From: Clostridiales bacterium
GTDB taxonomy: Bacteria; Bacillota; Clostridia; Saccharofermentanales; Saccharofermentanaceae
DNA: 61,723 nt
Assembly (NCBI GenBank): GCA_017478485.1
Contig: JAFVDI010000002.1
Location: 1 to 61,723, forward strand
Direction: 5' to 3'
The stretch's first letter is position 1, and each line of letters opens with the position of its first letter. The position numbers were made by a program, and so were the translations under genes. A model generated the notes under the pieces. The model saw only the letters and a list, made by a program, of their open reading frames with translations. It made no database searches and had not been told where the DNA came from. This document shows, one piece after another, positions 16,095 to 26,000 of this stretch.

Positions 16095-17678
16095 TGTCTG
16101 AGTCTTAAACCGGTAGAGCAGGTAATATTCGTTCCAGTAATTCAGCGTTCTGTTCTTGTCTATCAGTTCCAAACGGTCATTAGGCTGGACCTCGGGGACA
16201 TATACAACGGTGCCTTCGCGGAAGAAGCCGGAAACAAGGACTTTGCCGTCTTTGATCGTAGGGAGATACTCATTGCATTTAACGTAATAGATGTTGCCGG
16301 TAAATCCGTTTTCCTTAATGATCTTATCTGCGTATTCCGCAATGTTGCTTTCGTTTATTACGTCCGGATAGGTCTCACCCCATTTATGGATGAAGAACTG
16401 CTTGTTGTTTTCGAGATCCCAGATGACGTAATTCTTCGGAGAATCAGAAAGATAAGCGATCACCGGAGTGCAGAGGAAGTGATTGTTGATCATTATTACG
16501 CTGCCGTCTTCAACGTTGTCATTGATTATCTTAGCGATCTCCTTGCTTCCGGAGAAAGGCTGCCTGATGTCGTAATATGTATCAAAATACAGGCTCTTCG
16601 GGATCAAAGGAACACACATGAGAAGCAGCATGATCTCAAAGACAATGCCCTTTTTCGCTTCGTGCATGACCCAGCAAAAAAACAAGATTATCATACAAAG
16701 AACTATTGCCATCTGGATATGACCGATATCTCTTACGAACAGGACGATTCCCAGATATACGCCGATTCCGCACAGATATACCAGACCTTCGTAAAGGAAC
16801 TTCTTCCTGAAATCCTTATCTAAAGCCAGGAACAGGAATGCAATGAGCGAGATGAACGTAACCAGAAGCACGGCGACGCCGACCCTGATGTTTTCGTAAT
16901 CGAGCGAGAAGGAAATGGTCATCAGGCGTGACAGCCAGTTTCCGTCCTTGACCCTGTTCAGAAGATAATCAGGCGTAATGTTGATGAAGTTCTTTGAGCC
17001 TGATCTCTGTCTTAACTCCATGAGCATGAGGACAAAGCTGGCAGAAGGGATCAGCAGTCCGCAGATGTGCTTGAGACCCCTGTGTTTTTTGTTTGCGATC
17101 AGATCGACGAAAATCTCGAGCGTAAACCCGATCGCAAGACCGAATATCAGGACATGGGTCTGGAACAGAAGAGCAGCCAGCACCCCGTAAAGTATCGGCT
17201 TGTCGTGCCTGTTCTTCCACAATGCGCTAAGCAGGCAGACGAAGAGCATAAGGACAGAATAGTTTCTGCATATGACCGGATTGTAGTAGAAAAACAGCGG
17301 TGAAAGAACGACCAGGATCTTCGAGACCGGGTTAAAATCCGATCTGAAAAGGAAAACGCCCAAAGCCAGCGTCATGAAGAATATGCTGATAACGCTGAAG
17401 TATCTGAAGGGAAGACCCAGCAGGATGGTGATCTTTAAGATGTAGAACCAAAGGACGGGGTGACCTTCTGATGCGCACAGTCCCGGGATCTGAGTCCACG
17501 ACAGCTGCTTTGCGAGGACCCAGGCCTGTGCCTCGTCTATCCATGCCTCGTGACAGGACATAAGATATATATTTACGGCTGCGTAGAGCGCGAGTATGGA
17601 GACATATAAGATAATCTCCCATTTCTTAATGTTCTTCTTGGCGCTCAATTCCTGTTTGTCTGTTTTGATCTCGCCCAT
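16092..17678 (-). CDS. GT-C membrane glycosyltransferase, paralogue 2
   Basis: This 528-residue protein has the same fold as the genes at 12588 and 17683: about 10 membrane helices, first-loop acidic motif HEAWIDEAQAW and [23 protein letters not shown], then a soluble C-terminal domain with [21 protein letters not shown]. It starts 4 bases after the stop of the upstream paralogue, with GAGGA inside that gene's last codons, so the two are translationally coupled. Its likely job is transfer of a lipid-linked sugar to a surface glycan or protein; donor and acceptor are unknown. Confidence 0.75.
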   Translation of the reverse strand: MGEIKTDKQELSAKKNIKKWEIILYVSILALYAAVNIYLMSCHEAWIDEAQAWVLAKQLSWTQIPGLCASEGHPVLWFYILKITILLGLPFRYFSVISIFFMTLALGVFLFRSDFNPVSKILVVLSPLFFYYNPVICRNYSVLMLFVCLLSALWKNRHDKPILYGVLAALLFQTHVLIFGLAIGFTLEIFVDLIANKKHRGLKHICGLLIPSASFVLMLMELRQRSGSKNFINITPDYLLNRVKDGNWLSRLMTISFSLDYENIRVGVAVLLVTFISLIAFLFLALDKDFRKKFLYEGLVYLCGIGVYLGIVLFVRDIGHIQMAIVLCMIILFFCWVMHEAKKGIVFEIMLLLMCVPLIPKSLYFDTYYDIRQPFSGSKEIAKIINDNVEDGSVIMINNHFLCTPVIAYLSDSPKNYVIWDLENNKQFFIHKWGETYPDVINESNIAEYADKIIKENGFTGNIYYVKCNEYLPTIKDGKVLVSGFFREGTVVYVPEVQPNDRLELIDKNRTLNYWNEYYLLYRFKTQT

Positions 17679-17682
17679 AGTG

Positions 17683-19281
17683 TCATGTCCTCAACTTGTA
17701 CAACAGATAATATTCGCTGCAGAGATTCTCCGACTTGTTCTTGTCAATGAGCTCCAGATATCTGTTCTCCTCGATCTCCGGAATATAGAATCTTGTTTTG
17801 GAATTAAAAAAACCTGAAACGAGGACGTTTCCGTTTTGGATAACCGGAAGGTACTCGTTGCACTTTACATAATATACTTTTCCGCTGATGCTGCTTTTCT
17901 TTGCCGTATCAGATACATGTTCGGATATGTTGCGTTCGTCTATATAGACCGCGTTCGTTTCACCCCATTTATGCATGCGGAATTCGCAGTCGTTATCGAC
18001 ATCCCAGAAAATGTAGTTTTTAGGTGAATCTGAGAGATACGAGATTACCGAAGTGCTTAGAAAATGGTTGTTGATCAATATTACACTGCCGTTTTCAACA
18101 TTCCTGTCGATCAGTTCCGAAATCTCCTTGCTTCCGGAATAAGGTTCTTTGATATCGCCGTAGGCGTCGATGACAAGGGTCTTCGGTATAAGAGGCACAC
18201 ACATTACGAGAAGCATTATCTCGAGGATAATGCCTTTTTTGCTGTCCCTGAGGATCCAGCAGAAGAACAGGATCAAAACGCAGAAGACAATTGCCATCTG
18301 GATATGGGCCATGTCTCTGACAAACAAAACGATGCCGAGATAGACGCCGATACCGCAGGAATAGACCAGCAGATCACTCAGGTGCTGCTTTCTGAAGGAT
18401 TCGTCAAGGCTCATGAATAAGAATGCCAGGATAACAATGAAAGCAACGAACAGGACTACTGAGCCGATGCTTATTCCGTTGTGATCAAAAGGGACGGTGA
18501 CACCGATCAAACGTGTTACCCAGCTTCCGTCCCTGAGCCTGTTCATAATGAAATCAGGGGTTATGTTGATGAAATTCTTTGAGCCGGGATCTTGTTTCAG
18601 TTCAAGGATCATGAGGGCAAAACTCAATACTGACAGGAACAGACCGCTGAAATGCTTGAACTTTCTGTGTTCCCTGTTTCTTATCAGATCGATGCACATG
18701 TCGAGAACACAGCCTATGGGCAGACCGAATATCAGGACATGCGACTGAAAGAGCAGAGCTGCTACACCCGCATAGAGCAATGGTTTTTCATGCCTGTCAT
18801 TCCAAAAGGTACAAAGTGCACATACTAAGAACACGACAACCGAATAGTTGCGGCAGATTATGGGGTTATAGTAGAAAAATACCGGCGACAGTATGACCAG
18901 TATCTTTGAGAACCATTTAAAGCCGGACCGGAATAAGAAGAGACCGGCAGCCAGAGTCATGAAGAAAATGCTTATGATGCCGAAATATCTGAAGGGCAGC
19001 CCCAGCATTATCGTGATCTTGAGCAGATAAAACCATAGTACCGGGTGACCTTCCGATGCGCATAATCCGGGAATCTGCGTCCAGGATAACTGCTTTGCAA
19101 GAAGCCAGGCCTGAGATTCGTCCCTCCATACCTCGTGATTGAGCATCAGGAAAATATTTATGCAAACATAAAGAAACAAAACGCAGGCATAAAGGATGAT
19201 CTCCCATTTTTTCAGCGTTTTTCGTGTGTTAGGTGTTCCCGTGGTTATCTGATCCATGAATTTGTCCGTCTGAAATCCCAT
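17683..19281 (-). CDS. GT-C membrane glycosyltransferase, paralogue 3
   Basis: This 532-residue protein is the first of the coupled pair. It shows [11 protein letters not shown] (first loop), WTQIPGLCASEGHPVLWFYLLKI, NPIICRNYSVVVF and a C-terminal domain with NHFLSTSVISYLSDSPKNYIFW. AAGGG touches ATG 19281 directly, so the ATG at 19257 (MDQITTG) is an alternative start. It is more similar to the 16092 gene than to the 12588 gene by eye, suggesting a recent tandem duplication. A divergent zinc-ribbon gene begins 107 bases away. Confidence 0.75.
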   Translation of the reverse strand: MGFQTDKFMDQITTGTPNTRKTLKKWEIILYACVLFLYVCINIFLMLNHEVWRDESQAWLLAKQLSWTQIPGLCASEGHPVLWFYLLKITIMLGLPFRYFGIISIFFMTLAAGLFLFRSGFKWFSKILVILSPVFFYYNPIICRNYSVVVFLVCALCTFWNDRHEKPLLYAGVAALLFQSHVLIFGLPIGCVLDMCIDLIRNREHRKFKHFSGLFLSVLSFALMILELKQDPGSKNFINITPDFIMNRLRDGSWVTRLIGVTVPFDHNGISIGSVVLFVAFIVILAFLFMSLDESFRKQHLSDLLVYSCGIGVYLGIVLFVRDMAHIQMAIVFCVLILFFCWILRDSKKGIILEIMLLVMCVPLIPKTLVIDAYGDIKEPYSGSKEISELIDRNVENGSVILINNHFLSTSVISYLSDSPKNYIFWDVDNDCEFRMHKWGETNAVYIDERNISEHVSDTAKKSSISGKVYYVKCNEYLPVIQNGNVLVSGFFNSKTRFYIPEIEENRYLELIDKNKSENLCSEYYLLYKLRT

Positions 19282-19388
19282 CCCTTAAGTATTAAAATCA
19301 TAGCATATATTTTGAATATTTGATTTTTAACTGCATATTTTTTATTATAGTTTCGGGAATTATGGGATTTTCGAAAAAGGGGTAGATC

Positions 19389-20606
19389 ATGGCAACACTT
19401 TGTAAAAACTGCGGTTACGCATTGGTTTTCGATCCGGCGCAGCAAAAACTCGTCTGTTCGGCATGCGGAAGCACTTTCTTCGCGCAGGAGGTCGAATCCG
19501 AGGCCAAGCAATACAGGGAAGGACTTGACGCGGAATCACTCAACAAGATCAACGGTACTGATGACAAGGATCTGATGGACTGTTATGTATATTCCCGCAG
19601 TGAATGCGGAGGCGAGATCATAGTCAACGGAACAGAGGCTTCAACGACCTGTGTTTACTGTGGGAATCCAAACATTGTCTTCAGCAGGATAGCTAAGCAG
19701 AAGTGTCCTGAATTCATCATGCCGTTCTCTGTCACGAAGGAAAGGGCGATCGGACTCGCAAGGGAGAGGATCAGAAGAGGTTTCTTTATTCCAAGGGAGA
19801 TCAAGAACTTTTCGATTGACTGCTGCAGAGGCATCTATCTGCCTTACTGGATAGTCAATGCTGAATTTCATGATGCCGTTGTTATCCAGGGAGAGGTAAA
19901 GCAGGGCAAGAGTTCGGTCACAAGGTATTTCGGCAGGGCGGGCAGCATGAAGCTCAAGAATCTCCCGCTCGATGCATCGCGCGCTCTTTCAGACGAGAGC
20001 TCTGCAAAGCTTGAACCGTTTGTTTTAAGAGATCTTAAGACTTTTGATGAAGATTATCTTGCAGGCTTCTACTCCAACGTATCCGATGTTACCTACAGTG
20101 ACATCAGTAGCGCAGCGCTTCTCAGGGCACAGGAGTATTTCAACAACGAGGCATTGAATGATGTTTCGGCATCGAGCAAAAAAGTCATATCATCCCTGCC
20201 GTCCCTGAAACTCGACAATGACATGATATATGCAATGCTTCCGGCGTGGTTCATTACGTTCAAATATAAGGGCAAGCCTAACACCATATTAGTCAACGGC
20301 GAGACGGGAAAAGTGGTAGGTGCGCTGCCCTGGAAGAAGCCATTATTCTATGGCCTTCTTATTGGTCTGGGGATCATTGTCACGGTCGCCTGTTTCTTCG
20401 TTTTCAGGGAGACTCTCCCGGTCTTTTTCTCCGGCCGGCGTTCGTCAAGCAGCAGCAACAACAGAGGCAAGCTCATCGGCCTGCTCGTCGTGGGCATAAT
20501 CGCTCTGTTCTCGACCGGAATAAGAAAGGTCGTCAGGGTCATAAAGAACATCAAGCTTACGCAGGATAAGGCGATGTTTAATTTCATGAAGAAGAGGCAG
20601 GGGTGA
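19389..20606 (+). CDS. Zinc-ribbon membrane protein
   Basis: This 405-residue protein begins with a zinc ribbon (CKNCGYALVFDPAQQKLVCSACG, residues 5-27) and a second Cys cluster (SECGGEIIVNGTEASTTCVYCG, about 72-93). A long soluble region with a YLPYWIVNAEF-type segment follows, then two C-terminal membrane helices (about 317-340 and 360-380) separated by a Ser/Asn/Arg loop. The layout resembles TFIIB-type zinc-ribbon membrane proteins of Firmicutes of unknown function. It leads a three-gene operon; the next ATG lies 4 bases after its stop, with GGGGTGA as ribosome site. Confidence 0.65.
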   Translation: MATLCKNCGYALVFDPAQQKLVCSACGSTFFAQEVESEAKQYREGLDAESLNKINGTDDKDLMDCYVYSRSECGGEIIVNGTEASTTCVYCGNPNIVFSRIAKQKCPEFIMPFSVTKERAIGLARERIRRGFFIPREIKNFSIDCCRGIYLPYWIVNAEFHDAVVIQGEVKQGKSSVTRYFGRAGSMKLKNLPLDASRALSDESSAKLEPFVLRDLKTFDEDYLAGFYSNVSDVTYSDISSAALLRAQEYFNNEALNDVSASSKKVISSLPSLKLDNDMIYAMLPAWFITFKYKGKPNTILVNGETGKVVGALPWKKPLFYGLLIGLGIIVTVACFFVFRETLPVFFSGRRSSSSSNNRGKLIGLLVVGIIALFSTGIRKVVRVIKNIKLTQDKAMFNFMKKRQG

Positions 20607-20610
20607 CATT

Positions 20611-21063
20611 ATGATCGATATACTTGCATTTCTGTTTGCTTCCGGTGTCGGTTTCGGCCTTTCCTGCTGGATCTTCGGGACCTTGCTCGACAAGTCCAAT
20701 AACATGGGTGACTACAAGGGCGGAAACGGAGATTACAATGCTTATGTCAATTTCACGGCAAGAAGAGACAAGATGGACAAATCCGAGTATTCCTCGTTCA
20801 TATACATGCATGGGAAGCGTATCGATACCGGTGATGCCCCGAAAGGCACTGATCTTGTAAGAAGGCTTACCCCCGAAGAACTTGCGCGTTATAAGAAAAC
20901 CGTTCCCACGGGCGAATTCAGCTCTGAAAAGAACGGGATCGCCAGCAAAAAAAGTTTTGTTGACGAGTTCGAAAAATGGGAGGCTGAGAACAGCCGGTAC
21001 GGTGATCTCAAGGGCGTATTCAAGCCTGTCAAAGAGGAAGACGGAGACAGAGCCGGATTCTGA
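20611..21063 (+). CDS. Single-pass membrane protein, unknown
   Basis: This 150-residue protein has one N-terminal helix (about residues 4-26, ILAFLFASGVGFGLSCWIFGTLL) and a charged cytosolic or extracellular remainder (KSEYSSFIYMHGKRIDTGDAPKG...FVDEFEKWEAENSRYG). No family is recognised. It is coupled to the zinc-ribbon membrane protein 4 bases upstream and is likely its partner. Confidence 0.6.
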   Translation: MIDILAFLFASGVGFGLSCWIFGTLLDKSNNMGDYKGGNGDYNAYVNFTARRDKMDKSEYSSFIYMHGKRIDTGDAPKGTDLVRRLTPEELARYKKTVPTGEFSSEKNGIASKKSFVDEFEKWEAENSRYGDLKGVFKPVKEEDGDRAGF

Positions 21064-21123
21064 TGCAACATTTTCACGCCCGTACCTGTACTTAAGGTAT
21101 CAACCTTAAGGGAGGGTCATGGA

Positions 21124-21612
21124 ATGAGAAACAAAATATGGAAAAATATGTGCTGCTTAGCCGCGGCATCGCTGCTGTTTGGAATGGCGGGTTGCAGGGT
21201 CAATGAACTTAATACGCGTGAAAAAGAACCTGATAACGGACCGACCGTGATAGTGATAAGCGCAAAAAGCGAAGGGCCGGAAGAATCTTCTTCAGCCTCT
21301 CTTCCGGAATCCGGGATCATCAACGGCTGGTTCTGCGTTTTCGAGGACGGAGCAGGTGAGATGATGCGCCAGACATATGTCTATGAACTTCCCGACGGCA
21401 GATACAGGTTTATTAACGTGCAGTCTGTTACGGCCAGCTGGGGTTCGTCAAAATGGAAGCATGTTGTCAAGGGCACAGGGACTGTGGACAGCAGAGAAGC
21501 CATTGTTGAGGAAGCAAAGAAATTTAAGTCATGCGGGTTCATCATGTATGTCGGAGATACCGTTAAGAAACCTCACTCGGTTGCTGAATTTCTCGCAAAA
21601 AAACCGGTATAA
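21124..21612 (+). CDS. Lipoprotein of unknown function
   Basis: This 162-residue protein has a lipoprotein signal (SLLFGMAGC, Cys near 24), a Ser/Glu-rich linker (SAKSEGPEESSSASLPES) and a compact C-terminal domain with several strands (WFCVFEDG..., TYVYELPDGRYRFINVQSV). GGGAGGG (21110-21116) precedes the ATG. It follows the zinc-ribbon operon by 60 bases and may belong to it. No enzyme motif is visible. Confidence 0.6.
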   Translation: MRNKIWKNMCCLAAASLLFGMAGCRVNELNTREKEPDNGPTVIVISAKSEGPEESSSASLPESGIINGWFCVFEDGAGEMMRQTYVYELPDGRYRFINVQSVTASWGSSKWKHVVKGTGTVDSREAIVEEAKKFKSCGFIMYVGDTVKKPHSVAEFLAKKPV

Positions 21613-22024
21613 AATCAACAGCGCTAATTTCTTAGCGCTGATGACGGAGTGAGGAATTATTGAAATGGGAAAAATTGGTTAGTTGATGTTCCTCATCCTT
21701 AGTACCCTCGGTTGTTTTGTGTTTGTTGTTTGATGGCTACATTATGTTCTGACAGGGCTGCCGAAACAATCAGCAAAATAAGCTGTTTCTGATGCTTAAG
21801 CGACACCTTTAGTCCGGGGTGTCGCTTTTTGAACGAAAAAACTGGACAGATGCGGCATATGTGTCGAAAAACCATTAGTTGCATAATCAAAATAAACAAA
21901 TTCTTTGCTTATGTATCGAATCTTTGTGGTATATCGGGCAACCTCCGCGGCTTTTTTATCGTGCTATAATCGTCTCGTTTGATGGTTTACATCAGGCAAA
22001 TATTTGGGAAAAGGACCAATAGGA
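21613..22024. other. Long intergenic region, no gene seen
   Basis: This 412-base gap has no convincing ORF in either strand. It holds a perfect hairpin with CAGCGCTAA/TTAGCGCTG at 21619-21640 (no T tail), a T-tailed terminator hairpin at 21798-21831, and a TATAAT at 21965-21970 that probably drives the lipoprotein gene at 22025. Because a terminator lies inside the gap away from any gene end, a small RNA ending at 21831 is possible. Confidence 0.5.
21798..21831 (+). terminator. Intrinsic terminator in the intergenic gap
   Basis: AAGCGACACC (21798-21807) pairs with GGTGTCGCTT (21818-21827) and T-rich DNA follows. It lies 186 bases after the nearest upstream stop codon, unusually far for that gene. 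Confidence 0.7.
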
Positions 22025-22810
22025 ATGAAAAGCAAAAAGATTACAGCTCTGCTTCTCGCAAGCGCTATGGTATTTTCTCTCGCTTCCTGCAATATGTCCG
22101 GCAAGCGTGACAGAGATGACGACGAAGAGCGTATAGAGAAAACAGAGGAAACAACAGAAGAAACCACAGAAAAGACAACAGAAGAGACAACCACTGAGAA
22201 GGAAACGACTGAGGAAACAACCACAACCACAACCGAGTCCGAGACAGAGGCTACCGAAGCTAAGCGTGAAGCATTCGAAGGCAAGGTTGTTGATTTCAAC
22301 GACATGCACTTCTCCGTCAACGGCAAGAAGTACACACTCGGTAAGTCAACTCTTAAGGAAATGATCGATGACGGCGTTCCTTTCGAAGAGAGCGACCTCA
22401 AGAAGCTCGATCAGAAGATCAAGAAGAACCAGAGACAGCTTACAGGCGGTTTCCGCATCAGACTCGACAAGTTCTGGTCTGCTCTTGTCTATGTCATGAA
22501 CGTAGATGACGGCGAGAAGACACTTGGTGAGTGCGTTATCTACAGGATCAGCGTTCCCAGCCTTACCGAGAATTACAAGAACGAGGCAAATCTTGCATTT
22601 GATTTCCCTCTCAACCTGACAATGGACGAGCTCGTAAAGTCTGCCGGTGAACCTGAAGGAAGCAACAAGAGCCACTATGACGGTGAAAAGTATCACACCG
22701 ACACATATTCTTACAAGCAGAAGTCCAAGAAGTTCCTTGGTTCCAAGGCATTCACTTTTGAGTTCAAGAATGATGTTCTCAACAAGATCGAGCTTGACTA
22801 CATTCCTTAA
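22025..22810 (+). CDS. Lipoprotein with Thr/Glu-rich linker
   Basis: This 261-residue protein starts at ATG 22025 behind AAAGGA (22010-22015). It has a lipoprotein signal (FSLASC, Cys near 22), then a ~45-residue low-complexity stretch of TE/TT/EE residues (about 36-80) that would hold the domain away from the membrane. The globular part (about 85-261) contains alternating strand and charged segments (FNDMHFSVNGKKYTLGK, AFTFEFKNDVLNKIELDYIP) and resembles PepSY/BamE-like secreted lipoproteins only in general shape. Codon use is strongly biased, suggesting good expression. The terminator at 22841 follows. Confidence 0.65.
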   Translation: MKSKKITALLLASAMVFSLASCNMSGKRDRDDDEERIEKTEETTEETTEKTTEETTTEKETTEETTTTTTESETEATEAKREAFEGKVVDFNDMHFSVNGKKYTLGKSTLKEMIDDGVPFEESDLKKLDQKIKKNQRQLTGGFRIRLDKFWSALVYVMNVDDGEKTLGECVIYRISVPSLTENYKNEANLAFDFPLNLTMDELVKSAGEPEGSNKSHYDGEKYHTDTYSYKQKSKKFLGSKAFTFEFKNDVLNKIELDYIP

Positions 22811-22840
22811 GCTCTGAATTAAGATTTTACGGATTGTCCG

Positions 22841-22871
22841 GACCCGGTTCATTTTGAACCGGGTCTTTTTG
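22841..22871 (+). terminator. Intrinsic terminator
   Basis: GACCCGGTTC pairs with GAACCGGGTC around ATTTT and is followed by T5-G-T5, ending the lipoprotein transcript. Confidence 0.9.
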
Positions 22872-22944
22872 TTTTTGCGGGTCTGGAAATAAGATGACAG
22901 CCAAAATTTTATATCTATTCAAAGAATTTTAATTTTTCTTGATA

Positions 22945-22950
22945 TATAAT
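22945..22950 (+). promoter_or_regulatory. -10 box for the cyclic-di-GMP operon
   Basis: TATAAT lies 71 bases upstream of the GGDEF/EAL ATG in an AT-rich stretch; the 5' leader contains CGGAGG (about 23010-23015) as ribosome site. No clear -35 box is seen. Confidence 0.4.
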
Positions 22951-23021
22951 AAATCATAGGCCGTTTCTGCGGGTCTGTTTTTCATTCCCGCTGAGATCAG
23001 ACTCCTTATCCGGAGGCTCTT

Positions 23022-26000
23022 ATGACGAAACAGGACGATATCTTCAAGAAAATAGCGGAGTCGTTGCTTGGTGACTACTCCAGTGTTTATTATGTTAACG
23101 CGCAGACGAATGAGTACTATTGGTATTCCGTTAATCATGAATTCCATTCCCTGAACCTCGAACAGGGCGGAGACGACTTCTTTAAGAACATTATCCGTGA
23201 CTGCAGGAAAGTCATAGCCGAAGAAGACCAGCATATATTCGTAGAGGATATCCAGAAAGACAAACTGCTCGCTGACATGAAAAAGGGCAGCATGCAGAAC
23301 ATTGAATACCGTCTGATGATCAACGGAGTTCCCACCTGGCACTCTCTCAGGCTGATCCGCGGTCTTGATGATAATGACGATTATTTCATCCTCGGCGTCC
23401 TCAATATTGATGAGGAACACCGCTCGAGACTGCATCAGCAGGAAATGATGCGCCAGAGGGAAGCTTATGACCAGATTACCAAGAGCCTTGCTGCACAGTA
23501 TGACATTCTGTACTACATTGAGATCGAGACCGGTGCGTACGTTGAGGTTGCTTCAACTGAAAGCTATAAGAAACTGAACGTGCCGAGAATGGGCGAGGAT
23601 TTCTTTTCAGTCAGCAGAAGGACCCTCAGGAAGAATGTTCATCCGGAAGATCTTAAGCGGGTCATCAAGATCCATTACAAGGATGCGATGCTGAAAAATC
23701 TCGAAACGAACGGTATTTACACATGCGAATTCCGTCTGATCACGAATGGCTCGCTTAAACATGTAAGACATACGGAGATGATGTCAAATGACGGTAAGCA
23801 CATCGTTGTATGCCTAAAGAACATCGATGATGAGATCAAGGCAAAGCTTGAACTCAGTGCATCTAAGCTGAAAAGTAAGACTTTCACGCAGATCGCCGAG
23901 AGTCTGGCATCTCATTATGATATGATATATTACATTGATGCCCAGACCACATACTATGTGGAGTTTTCCACTCACAAACTCTACGGAGAGCTTGAGATCA
24001 ATGAAGAAGGCGATGACTTTTTCGGAAGTACAGAATACAATGTGGATAAGCTCATTCATCCGGAAGACAGGGAAAGGATCAAGCAGTTCGTCAATAAGGA
24101 TAATTTCATCTCCAGACTCGAAAAGAGCAAGCAGCTTGTAGAAGATTACAGAATGGTCATTGAAGACGGTGAACCTAAGTACACCAGGATGACCGTAAGC
24201 TGGTCTTCCGACAAGTCACATTTCATCGTGTGTATCGAGAACCGAGATGAAGAGGTAAGAAAAGAGAGTGAACAGCTGAATGCCATTTCCATTGCAAATG
24301 AGAATGCCAGAAAAGACAGTCTCACGGGCATAAGAAACAAGACGGCGTTTCTTGAGCTCGAAAATGAACTTCAGAACAATATCAACGAAGGAAGAAACGT
24401 ATCTTTCGGAATCTGTTTCTGCGATTTGAATGATCTCAAGATAATCAATGATACGCAAGGTCATAAAGCGGGAGACGATTACATCCGGAATGCCTGCAGG
24501 ATCATCTGTCAGAGGTTCTCACACAGCCCCGTATTCAGGATCGGCGGTGATGAGTTTGTTGTAGTACTGAAAGATAAGGCTTATGATGAACGAAGTTCCA
24601 CGGTCTCCGCGTTCAAAAGACAGATCGAGGATTTCCTCAGGACTGATTCGGGTCCGGTCATCGCCATAGGTCTGGCTGAATATGTAGCCGGTGAAGACAA
24701 GGCCGTTGAAGAAGTGTTAAAGCGCGCCGATGACCGCATGTATGAGGATAAGGTGCGTCTTAAGGAAGAGAAAAACAGACTTGAGAATCATCTGGCTAAT
24801 GAAAAAACGAATGCCAAGGTTATAACCGATGACAGAAGAAGACTGCTCGAGGCGCTTTTCAAGTCCTATGAAATAGTTGCTGACGGCACCTACGTGTATG
24901 TCTGCGACATGAAATACGATTTCTCGAAATGGTCGAAGGCATGTGTCGACACTTTCGGGCTGCCCTCAGAATACATGTATGCTGCCGGAGACATCTGGGA
25001 AGGCCACATACATCCTGAAGACCGAGACGCATTCAGAAAAGGCATCGATGAGATCTTCTCCGGATATTCGTCAGGACATGACATGCAGTACCGTGCTGAA
25101 AAGACAAACGGGGAATATAACGTGTGCACCTGCAGGGGCATCGTATTAAGAGACGCCAACGGAGAACCTGATTATTTTATCGGTACCATCCGGAATAACA
25201 GTTCCCAGGGACATGTCGACACTCTTACCGGTTTCCGCAATCAGTACGGCTTCTTTGAAGATCTCGAGAGCTGGATCAAGAGGAAGGCTTCAGTCAATGT
25301 CATTGCTGTCGGAATCAGTAAGTTCGCCGAGATCAACACGGTCTACGGATATCATTTCGGCAACAGGGTATTGCAGCTCTTTGCGAGAAAAGTCTTTGAG
25401 ACGACCGGAAATACAGGCAGCTGTTACAGGATCGACGGCACTAAGTTTGCGATCATAAGCAACAGTCTTAATATCGATGAGATACAGCAGAGATATGATG
25501 GATTCCGCAACTTTTTCCGTGAAGCATTCCAGGTTGATGACAAGCGGATATTGCTCGAAGTCAACGGCGGCGTACTTAAGGTCGACAATTTTAACGTTGA
25601 CTCACAGACTATCTATGCCTGCCTTAACTTCGTATACGGAGAGTCAAAGGCCCGCCATCAGGGAGACATGGTAGTCTTCCACAATAATCTTAATGATGAC
25701 AACAAGTTCAGACTCGAAAAGCTTCACGATATCCGCGCTTCGATAATGCACGGATACAGAGGCTTCTATCTTCTGTATCAGCCCGTTGTCGATGCGCAGA
25801 CAGAAAGGCTTATCTCTGCAGAGGCACTGCTCCGCTGGAAGAATGAGAAATACGGAATGGTCCCTCCGGATCAGTTCATACCGCTTCTCGAGTCTGATCC
25901 CCTCTTCCCTGAACTCGGTGAGTGGATCATCAGGGAAGCTATCTTCGCGGCAAAGAAGATACTCACAAAGGTTCCGGATTTTGTCATTAACATCAATCTG

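Noticed and set aside
21699..21899. 66-residue minus-strand ORF in the 412-base intergenic gap
   Set aside because: It covers a terminator hairpin, has no ribosome site and an unlikely composition.
22141..22260. Thr/Glu codon run in the lipoprotein as a possible tandem DNA repeat
   Set aside because: It is an irregular low-complexity linker with varied ACA/GAA/ACC codons, not an ordered repeat array.
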